This document shows positions 1-4,613 of a stretch of DNA of 5,987 nt, piece by piece. Every line of letters starts with the position of its first letter. Position 1 is the first letter of the stretch. This DNA comes from Acidobacteriota bacterium (GTDB taxonomy: Bacteria; Acidobacteriota; Terriglobia; Terriglobales; Acidobacteriaceae): contig JAKBAG010000182.1 in assembly GCA_021809235.1 (NCBI GenBank), positions 1 through 5,987 of the forward strand, written 5' to 3'. A model generated the notes under the pieces. That model made no database searches, had not been told where the DNA came from, and worked only from the letters and a program-made list of their open reading frames with translations. The translations under genes were made by a program, and so were the position numbers.

Positions 1-362
1 TCGGCGAAGACAAGACCATCGACGCGCTAATTCGCCGCTATGGCTACCGCGGCACACCGGCCACGCTGCAGGCCGTGGCAGAGCATCCTGAACTGGCCGC
101 GGACCTGAGTGCGGCCGCTCACCTGATCCATGGTTCCTCAGAGGGACGATTCCGGATCGTCTGGTGCCCGGGCGGGCTTTCGCGCGAGGAAGTCGAAGGC
201 GTTGGCTTTGCCTATGCCGATTTGAAACAGATGCTGGAACTCTACCAGCCAGAACAAAGAAACGCGGGCCATAACCGCGTCGCAGGCGAAGATATCTTTT
301 TTATTGCCAATCCAGGGCTTGGACTCTGGGCGCACCGTAGCAGATTGGGAAAGGGGAATTGA
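1..362 (+). CDS. C-terminal part of an uncharacterised protein co-transcribed with uxaE, possibly LarA-like (DUF2088)
   Basis: The reading frame is open from base 3 and ends at TGA 360-362, giving the last 119 residues of a protein whose start lies left of the window. A GTG at 75 is in frame, but the frame is open to the edge and the protein-like sequence runs straight through it, so the gene is treated as truncated by the window. Visible segments are a hydrophilic helix-like stretch (RRYGYRGTPATLQAV), then AAHLIHGSSEGRFRIVWCPGG, then LSREEVEGVGFAYADLKQMLELY, and near the end GEDIFFIANPGLGLWAH. There is no membrane segment. The pattern of a beta strand (FRIVWCPGG), a helix, and a final strand with a Gly-rich end recalls the C-terminus of nickel-dependent lactate racemase-like (LarA/DUF2088) proteins. 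That match is from memory and weak. One base separates it from uxaE, so a role in hexuronate metabolism is inferred from context only. Confidence 0.75.
   Translation, partial: GEDKTIDALIRRYGYRGTPATLQAVAEHPELAADLSAAAHLIHGSSEGRFRIVWCPGGLSREEVEGVGFAYADLKQMLELYQPEQRNAGHNRVAGEDIFFIANPGLGLWAHRSRLGKGN
351..356 (+). promoter_or_regulatory. Ribosome binding site that decides a TTG start for uxaE
   Basis: AAGGGG at 351-356 lies 7 bases before TTG 364-366 and overlaps the last codons of the upstream gene. It favours TTG 364 over the more upstream in-frame TTG at 304, which would overlap the preceding gene by 59 bases. The family-like N-terminal sequence (KLGKYSIGTGDRFAHQ) begins only a few residues after TTG 364. 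Confidence 0.6.
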
Positions 363-363
363 G

Positions 364-1626
364 TTGAAGTCGCCAAACAAGCTGGGAAAATATTCGATTG
401 GCACAGGGGATCGTTTTGCCCATCAGGCCAAGGCACAGTTGCAGGCCTGTGTGCAGGCACTGCAGGCCGGGGTCGAAGTCACGCCGGTCTGGAACAAATC
501 CAATCGGGAACATCTGATCATCGGATCGCAGCCCGACTCCGTGCGCCAAGCCGCCGATGCCGCCGTGCAGGCACTGGGATGGACGGGAAGTTACTTCTGC
601 GATGCCGATCACATCACGCTGCAAACGGTGGATCGTTTTCTGCCGGTCTGTGATTTCTACACCATCGACGTTGCCGATGCCATCGGCAAGCCAGCCGCGC
701 CGGAAGCCGTCGAAGCATTCGTTGCCCGACATGCCGGACTGATCGGCGAGATTGTGCTGATCGGGACATCGGAACGATTTTCGATCACGGAAGCGACCTT
801 GCGCAGCACCGCGCAGAAATATCTGGCCGCAGTGCAGCAGGCTGGGGCGGTCTATCGCCACATTGCAGCGGCTCGAGACAACTTCCTGCCTGAAGTCTCC
901 ATGGATGAGACGGACACCGCGCAGACGCCTGTAGAACTGTTGCTCATCCTGGCCGCCATCGCTGACGAAGGCATTCCGGTGCAGACGATTGCTCCCAAGT
1001 TCAGCGGGCGCTTCAACAAGGGCGTGGACTACGTCGGAGATGTCGCGCAGTTTGAGCGGGAGTTTGGCCTGGATGTGGCTGCCATCGCCTATGCTGTTGA
1101 GCACTTCGGCCTTCCGCAGAATCTCAAGCTCAGCGTGCACTCCGGCAGCGACAAATTCTCCATCTATGGAGCAATCCATCGCACCATCCGCAGGCTGGAC
1201 GCGGGCGTGCATCTGAAGACGGCTGGAACCACCTGGCTGGAGGAGCTGATCGGCCTGGCCGAAGCTGGCGGTGCGGCACTGGCACTGGCTCAGGAGATCT
1301 ACGGCGAAGCCTATGCGCATCGGGAAGAGCTTTGCGCGCCCTACGCCACCGTCATCGATATTGCCCCGAATCGGCTCCCGGCTCCCGCTGAGGTAGCTGC
1401 CTGGAGCTCTGCGCAATTCGTCGAGGCTCTGCGTCATGTACCGCACGCTGTCGGCTACAACAGCAGCTTCCGACAACTGCTCCACGTCGGCTTCAAAATT
1501 GCCGCAAAGATGGGGAGCCGCTATCTGGACCTGCTGGAGGCCAATGAAGCCATCATTGCGCGGAACGTCACCCAGAACCTCTTCGAGCGGCATATCGAGC
1601 CGGTCTTCCTGGGGCGCGCGCAATGA
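364..1626 (+). CDS. uxaE: Tagaturonate epimerase (UxaE family)
   Basis: A 420-residue cytoplasmic protein, full length for the tagaturonate epimerase family. The family's known reaction is interconversion of D-tagaturonate and D-fructuronate (EC 5.1.2.7), a shortcut that sends galacturonate into the glucuronate/mannonate branch. Recognisable blocks from the TTG start are KLGKYSIGTGDRFAHQ (residues 6-21), the acidic/His segment YFCDADHITL (77-86), IDVADAIG (101-108), PKFSGRFNKGVDYVGD (211-226), LSVHSGSDKFSIY (256-268) and LKTAGTTWLEELIGLA (284-299). The Asp/His-rich segments at 79-83 and 259-263 are candidate metal or substrate ligands; this is inference, since the family is metal dependent. 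Start: TTG 364 has a well-spaced AAGGGG and leaves a single base after the upstream stop, whereas TTG 304 would add 20 unlikely residues. The stop overlaps the gntK start (ATGA), implying coupled translation. Family assignment is confident; the activity is untested. Confidence 0.88.
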   Translation: MKSPNKLGKYSIGTGDRFAHQAKAQLQACVQALQAGVEVTPVWNKSNREHLIIGSQPDSVRQAADAAVQALGWTGSYFCDADHITLQTVDRFLPVCDFYTIDVADAIGKPAAPEAVEAFVARHAGLIGEIVLIGTSERFSITEATLRSTAQKYLAAVQQAGAVYRHIAAARDNFLPEVSMDETDTAQTPVELLLILAAIADEGIPVQTIAPKFSGRFNKGVDYVGDVAQFEREFGLDVAAIAYAVEHFGLPQNLKLSVHSGSDKFSIYGAIHRTIRRLDAGVHLKTAGTTWLEELIGLAEAGGAALALAQEIYGEAYAHREELCAPYATVIDIAPNRLPAPAEVAAWSSAQFVEALRHVPHAVGYNSSFRQLLHVGFKIAAKMGSRYLDLLEANEAIIARNVTQNLFERHIEPVFLGRAQ

Positions 1627-2153
1627 TCCTGGTAATCATGGGAGTCAGTGGCATCGGCAAGACAACGATCGGTCGGCTGATTGCGGCACGGACCGGATGG
1701 ATCTTCGAGGATGCCGATGATTATCACTCTGAGGCGAATCGGGCCAAGATGGCATCCGGCACACCGCTGACGGATGCCGACCGCCTGCCCTGGCTGCGTA
1801 CTCTGCATGACCGTATGGCGGAGCATCTGGCTGCGGATCGCTCTGCCGTGCTGGCCTGCTCGGCACTGCGCGCCATGGCGCGGGAGCAGTTGCAGCGGGA
1901 TTTGCCAGCAGGCTCCATGCGCTTTGTTCTGCTGCACGCTCCAGCGGCTCTGATCGCAGAGCGCATCCAGGCGCGCCAGCACCAATACATGAATCCAAAT
2001 CTGCTGCCCAGCCAGCTGGCCACGCTGGAAGAGCCTGAGGAAGCCTGGCGCGTGAGCGTGGAAGGCACTCCCGAGCAGGCTGTCGAGCAGATTTTGACCC
2101 ATCTCAGCGCCATCGGCGCCTGGAATGCAACACAGGAGAGGAGCAGTCAATGA
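1623..2153 (+). CDS. gntK: Gluconokinase (GntK family)
   Basis: A 176-residue P-loop kinase, the usual length for GntK (E. coli GntK is about 175). It would phosphorylate D-gluconate with ATP to 6-phosphogluconate in the cytoplasm. Visible motifs are the Walker A GVSGIGKT (residues 7-14), FEDADDYHSEANRAKM (28-43) and GTPLTDADRLPWL (46-58), the substrate-side hallmark of the family. ACSALR (78-83) and the lid/adenine segment ARQHQYMNPNLLPSQLATLEEP (117-138) follow. In the lid, the GHF of E. coli-type enzymes appears as HQY, a variant I regard as tolerated. It starts inside the uxaE stop (ATGA, 1623-1626) and ends inside the SDR start (2150-2153). The uronate context leaves open that a related sugar acid is the true substrate. 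A shikimate or adenylate kinase is excluded by the gluconokinase-specific blocks. Confidence 0.9.
   Translation: MILVIMGVSGIGKTTIGRLIAARTGWIFEDADDYHSEANRAKMASGTPLTDADRLPWLRTLHDRMAEHLAADRSAVLACSALRAMAREQLQRDLPAGSMRFVLLHAPAALIAERIQARQHQYMNPNLLPSQLATLEEPEEAWRVSVEGTPEQAVEQILTHLSAIGAWNATQERSSQ
2134..2143 (+). promoter_or_regulatory. Strong double ribosome binding site for the SDR gene
   Basis: AGGAGAGGAG lies within the last codons of gntK and ends 6 bases before ATG 2150. It holds two overlapping Shine-Dalgarno cores. The spacing supports ATG 2150 rather than the in-frame ATG at 2159, which would be 15 bases away. It suggests that the SDR is translated at least as strongly as the genes before it. 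Confidence 0.65.
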
Positions 2154-2920
2154 GTAGCATGAGTCTGAACGGCAAGGTGGCTGTGGTCACAGGAGGAACC
2201 TCCGGCATTGGTCTGGCCTTGAGTCTGGGACTGGCCGACGCCGGCGCTGACGTGATCGCAACGGCGCGACGCAGCCAGCAGGTGGACGAGGCCGCTGCCG
2301 CAATCGAGGCCCGCGGTCGTCGTACCCTGCGACAGGTCTCCGACGTCTGCGACCGCGTCTCGCTTCAGTCCCTGCTGCAGGCTGCCGTGCAGGCCTTCGG
2401 CAAGGTGGATATCCTCATTAACTGTGCCGGCAAGATCAAACGCACCCCTACGCTAACTCAGCCAGAAGCCGAATGGGAAGACATCCTGAACACCAACCTG
2501 ACCGGTACACTGCGCGCATGCCAGGTCTTTGGCGCCCACATGCTGGCCAACCGCAGTGGACGCATCGTCAACATCGCATCCCTGAACAGCTTCGTGGCAC
2601 TGAAGGAAGTGGCCGCCTACGCCGCCAGCAAGGCTGCTGTCATGTCCCTCACGCGTTCGCTTGCCGTTGAGTGGTCCCGCGATGGCGTGACCGTGAATGC
2701 GATAGCTCCCGGTGTCTTTCGCACGGATCTGAATGCAACGCTGCTGGACAGCACACCGCGTGGGCAGGAGCTGCTGATGCGCACGCCCATGGGCCGCTTT
2801 GGCCGTACCGAGGAGCTGGTCGGAGCCGCCGTCTATCTGGCTTCCGATGCCGCATCCTTCGTCACCGGGCAAACGCTGGTTGTCGACGGTGGATTCCTGG
2901 CCAGCGGCGTCAATCAGTAG
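2150..2920 (+). CDS. Short-chain dehydrogenase/reductase, probably a sugar-acid (keto-uronate or gluconate-type) oxidoreductase
   Basis: A 256-residue classical SDR. It has the Rossmann cofactor motif TGGTSGIG (residues 14-21), NCAG (91-94), structural Asn116 in NTNLTG, catalytic Ser144, and Tyr157 with Lys161 in YAASK. PG follows at 187-188 and the C-terminal segment is VTGQTLVVDGG. Arg40-Arg41 after the second strand hints at NADP(H), but this is weak. Overall style is closest to KduD (2-dehydro-3-deoxy-gluconate 5-dehydrogenase), gluconate 5-dehydrogenase (IdnO) and SDR-type fructuronate reductases, which sequence reading alone does not separate. Context offers two options. After UxaE, a reductase is needed to turn fructuronate into mannonate, and no UxuB-type enzyme is visible here. 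Next to GntK, a 5-keto-gluconate to gluconate reductase would also make sense. It overlaps the gntK stop by 4 bases and is the last gene before the terminator. Confidence 0.9.
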   Translation: MSSMSLNGKVAVVTGGTSGIGLALSLGLADAGADVIATARRSQQVDEAAAAIEARGRRTLRQVSDVCDRVSLQSLLQAAVQAFGKVDILINCAGKIKRTPTLTQPEAEWEDILNTNLTGTLRACQVFGAHMLANRSGRIVNIASLNSFVALKEVAAYAASKAAVMSLTRSLAVEWSRDGVTVNAIAPGVFRTDLNATLLDSTPRGQELLMRTPMGRFGRTEELVGAAVYLASDAASFVTGQTLVVDGGFLASGVNQ

Positions 2921-2941
2921 CTGACGCGAACTCCAACCCAA

Positions 2942-2976
2942 ACAAAAACGCCGCGCATTTCGCGTGGCGTTTTTGT
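2942..2976. terminator. Bidirectional intrinsic terminator between convergent genes
   Basis: The left arm at 2942-2956 (ACAAAAACGCCGCGC) pairs with 2962-2976 (GCGTGGCGTTTTTGT). This makes a 15-bp stem with one G-T wobble and a 5-base loop (ATTTC). The T-run at 2970-2974 followed by TCTTTGTT serves the plus-strand operon. The A-run at 2944-2948 reads as a T-run, followed by GTTTGGG, for the minus-strand GH28 gene. It begins 21 bases after the SDR stop and ends 22 bases before the GH28 stop. Confidence 0.88.
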
Positions 2977-2998
2977 CTTTGTTGCCCGTCACAGTGCC

Positions 2999-4291
2999 TC
3001 AGTGCACCGTCAGCCTGGCTCCGGTTGTCTGCGTAATGGCCGGCCCATCCTGCGCCACCACATGGAAGTCCTTCCCGCTTACCTGCGCATATCCAATCAC
3101 CATGCCCTTCTCCGCGCTGATCGACACATGGTTCAGCACGATGCCAGGCATCGGAACCTCAGGCAGCCCCACAATCGCCCCTGCAATCTTGGCATTGCGA
3201 ATGGTTACGTTCTCCACCGTTATGTCATGGAAGTGCGGTGTAAGCCGTCCGATCGGCTGGGCCGATTCGCCCGCCTGCGGAAAGACCTTCGGATAGTACT
3301 CACTGATGATCAAGCCATATTTCACGTTATCGATCTGCATGTCGCGGAAGACAATGTTCGAGACATCGTGGCCACGATCCCGGTTGGCCTTCACGCGGAT
3401 GCCGTTATCAGTCCCATCCATCCGCACATGCTCGACCAGAATATCCTGCGCTCCGCCTGCCAGTTCGCTCCCCACGGAAACTCCGTGCCCATGCAGAAAG
3501 GTGCAGTTGCGGATCGTGATGTAGCGGCTCGGAGCATCCGGACCCGGAGAACCAATCATGCCGGATTTGATGGCAATATCGTCGTCGCCCACGTCGGCAA
3601 AGACGTGATCGATGAGCACATGGGTGCTCGAAAACGGATCAATCGCATCGGTATTTGGCGCATGCGGCGGCGCCAGAATGCGCACGTTCCGGATCACCAC
3701 ATCGTCCGAGTAGTAAGGAACAATCTGCCACATCGGCGAGTTCTGAAAGGTCACTCCCTCCAGCAGCACATGCTGGCAATGCTCCAGCACCACCAGCCGT
3801 GGACGCGTGTGTTCGGAACCCAGAATTCCCGTGTCCTTGATGGCCCGCGCCATTGTCCACCAGCTCGCACCGTTTCCATCCACCGTACCCTCGCCGGTAA
3901 TGGCAATGTGCGTGGCACCGTGCGCGCTGATCAGCGACTGCTGTCCGGGTGCGCGAAATTCCGTGCGCGCCGGATAGTCGGCGTGATCTGGCGAGCCCAG
4001 CAGCGTGGCGCCTTTGTCCAGGTGCAGCGTCACGTTGCTTTTCAGCTCAATCGGTGCGCTCAGGTAGGTGCCAGCGCTCAGCAGAACCGTTCCCCCGCCC
4101 TGCGCCGAGCAGCTATCAATCGCGTGTTGAATTGCAGATGTATCCTTGGTTTTCCCATCTCCACGCGCGCCATACGAATGCGGATCACAGGTGGTGGAGG
4201 CAGCGATTGCCGGCAGTGTTGTCAGCATCGACGCTGCGCACAGCGCAAGCATCACACGGGCATGCCAGGAGTAGACAGAAGTGAGCTTCAC
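2999..4291 (-). CDS. Exported GH28 glycoside hydrolase (polygalacturonase family)
   Basis: A 430-residue pectin-degrading hydrolase with a right-handed beta-helix fold. GH28 enzymes hydrolyse alpha-1,4-galacturonosyl links in pectate, or related rhamnogalacturonan links, by an inverting mechanism. The N-terminus (positive residues, then VMLALCAASMLTTLPAIA to about residue 30) is a signal peptide with probable cleavage after an Ala-x-Ala-like site. The usual N-terminal GH28/pectate-lyase box YGARGDGKTKDTSAIQHAID follows (40-59). All four catalytic signatures are present: NTD (213-215), GDD (235-237), GHG (268-270) and R-V-K (299-301). Start: GTG 4291-4289 has GAGGT 7 bases upstream and begins with MKLTS. 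An earlier in-frame GTG at 4330 would add 13 residues ahead of the signal peptide and falls close to the likely transcription start. It converges on the uronate operon and diverges from a second GH28 gene. Endo- or exo-action and exact polymer cannot be told. Confidence 0.9.
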   Translation of the reverse strand: MKLTSVYSWHARVMLALCAASMLTTLPAIAASTTCDPHSYGARGDGKTKDTSAIQHAIDSCSAQGGGTVLLSAGTYLSAPIELKSNVTLHLDKGATLLGSPDHADYPARTEFRAPGQQSLISAHGATHIAITGEGTVDGNGASWWTMARAIKDTGILGSEHTRPRLVVLEHCQHVLLEGVTFQNSPMWQIVPYYSDDVVIRNVRILAPPHAPNTDAIDPFSSTHVLIDHVFADVGDDDIAIKSGMIGSPGPDAPSRYITIRNCTFLHGHGVSVGSELAGGAQDILVEHVRMDGTDNGIRVKANRDRGHDVSNIVFRDMQIDNVKYGLIISEYYPKVFPQAGESAQPIGRLTPHFHDITVENVTIRNAKIAGAIVGLPEVPMPGIVLNHVSISAEKGMVIGYAQVSGKDFHVVAQDGPAITQTTGARLTVH

Positions 4292-4298
4292 AAATGGG

Positions 4299-4303
4299 AC
4301 CTC
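4299..4303 (-). promoter_or_regulatory. Ribosome binding site selecting GTG 4291 for the minus-strand GH28 gene
   Basis: Read on the minus strand, GAGGT ends 7 bases before GTG 4291-4289. No comparable site precedes the alternative GTG at 4330. The resulting N-terminus, MKLTSVYSWHARVML, is a normal signal-peptide n-region. Confidence 0.5.
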
Positions 4304-4332
4304 ATGTGGATGGCAAATGGAACTGCGCACTC

Positions 4333-4363
4333 ATCATACGCGGAAACACAATGCGTGGTCCAA
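4333..4363 (-). promoter_or_regulatory. Candidate promoter of the minus-strand GH28 gene
   Basis: On the minus strand TATGAT (4338-4333) is a 5/6 match to a -10 box. TTGGAC (4363-4358) is a poor -35 at a long 19-base spacing, as might be expected of an activated or repressed promoter. Transcription would start near 4326, giving a leader of about 35 bases before GTG 4291. Confidence 0.35.
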
Positions 4364-4367
4364 CCAC
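4355..4367. promoter_or_regulatory. Palindromic operator candidate, GntR/FadR-type (GTGGT-CCA-ACCAC)
   Basis: Perfect 5-base arms GTGGT and ACCAC flank a 3-base centre. The core TGGTnnnACCA matches the general operator shape known for FadR-branch GntR regulators such as PdhR, LldR and FadR. Several regulators of hexuronate genes (UxuR/ExuR) belong to that branch. The site overlaps the -35 region of the candidate minus-strand promoter, which fits repression. No regulator gene is present in the window, so the partner is unknown. Confidence 0.45.
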
Positions 4368-4390
4368 TCAAAAGATTTTCTCTTCCGGTG

Positions 4391-4471
4391 TATTTTGCCA
4401 GGCAGTATCAGGAATCGCGGATGTAATCCCTCCATCTCTTCGGAAAAATACAGAGTATCCAATATTTTGCC
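4391..4471. repeat. Repeated words TATTTTGCC and AGTATC in the intergenic region
   Basis: TATTTTGCC occurs at 4391-4399 and 4463-4471, and AGTATC at 4404-4409 and 4454-4459. The two words appear in swapped order (TATTTTGCC then AGTATC, later AGTATC then TATTTTGCC). AAAATA at 4445-4450 also forms a dyad with TATTTT at 4463-4468, and TGCCAGGCA at 4396-4404 is a small palindrome. Together they could be half-sites for a regulator, but AT-rich sequence makes chance matches plausible. Confidence 0.35.
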
Positions 4472-4500
4472 GATAAATGCTTAATGGACTGTCGGACATC

Positions 4501-4530
4501 TTGACGTAAAGCGTCACAGAAAGATATACA
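4501..4530 (+). promoter_or_regulatory. Candidate sigma-70-type promoter of the plus-strand GH28 gene
   Basis: TTGACG (4501-4506, 5/6 match to the -35 consensus) is followed by ATATAC/TATACA (4524-4530) at 17-18 bases. Transcription would start near 4537, giving a leader of about 77 bases. The -35 box sits inside a dyad, TGACG-5 bases-CGTCA (4502-4516), which could serve as an operator. Confidence 0.5.
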
Positions 4531-4603
4531 AGGGGTGCGCATGAGGTCTGTCCACTATCCTGCCGCATAGCAGCAGGAACTCCAAGAGCAACACCGACGC
4601 GAG

Positions 4604-4609
4604 AAGGAG
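4604..4609 (+). promoter_or_regulatory. Ribosome binding site of the plus-strand GH28 gene
   Basis: AAGGAG at 4604-4609 precedes ATG 4614 by 4 bases, a short but workable spacing. The protein that follows begins with a typical signal peptide, which supports this start. Confidence 0.6.
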
Positions 4610-4613
4610 TCGA

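Larger units (their letters stand above)
4292..4613. other. Divergent regulatory intergenic region between two GH28 genes
   Basis: These 322 bases between the two starts contain no credible gene and are clearly more AT-rich in the middle (about 4370-4480) than the flanking coding DNA. They hold a candidate minus-strand promoter near 4333-4363 and a 13-base palindrome at 4355-4367. Repeated words TATTTTGCC and AGTATC lie between 4391 and 4471. A plus-strand promoter lies near 4501-4530, and a small hairpin (CCTGC/GCAGG, 4559-4577) sits in the plus-strand leader. The long leader and multiple repeats suggest controlled, substrate-dependent expression of the pectinases; this is inference. Confidence 0.7.

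Noticed and set aside
75..362. A short independent 95-residue gene starting at GTG 75
   Set aside because: The frame is open to the left edge with protein-like sequence before 75 and no ribosome site in front of it, so it is more likely the tail of a longer gene.
301..1623. Long open frame on the minus strand opposite uxaE (about 440 codons)
   Set aside because: It is an antisense shadow in register with uxaE codons, favoured by high GC codon usage. Its translation has no domain-like pattern, while the plus strand encodes recognisable UxaE blocks.
4289..4330. GTG 4330 as start of the minus-strand GH28 gene
   Set aside because: It lacks a ribosome site, adds 13 residues before a good signal peptide, and lies almost at the predicted transcription start. 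GTG 4291 has GAGGT at 7 bases.
3002..4426. 474-codon plus-strand open frame opposite the minus-strand GH28 gene
   Set aside because: The translation is rich in His/Arg with no family motifs and it crosses the divergent promoter region. The minus strand carries all GH28 catalytic motifs and a signal peptide.
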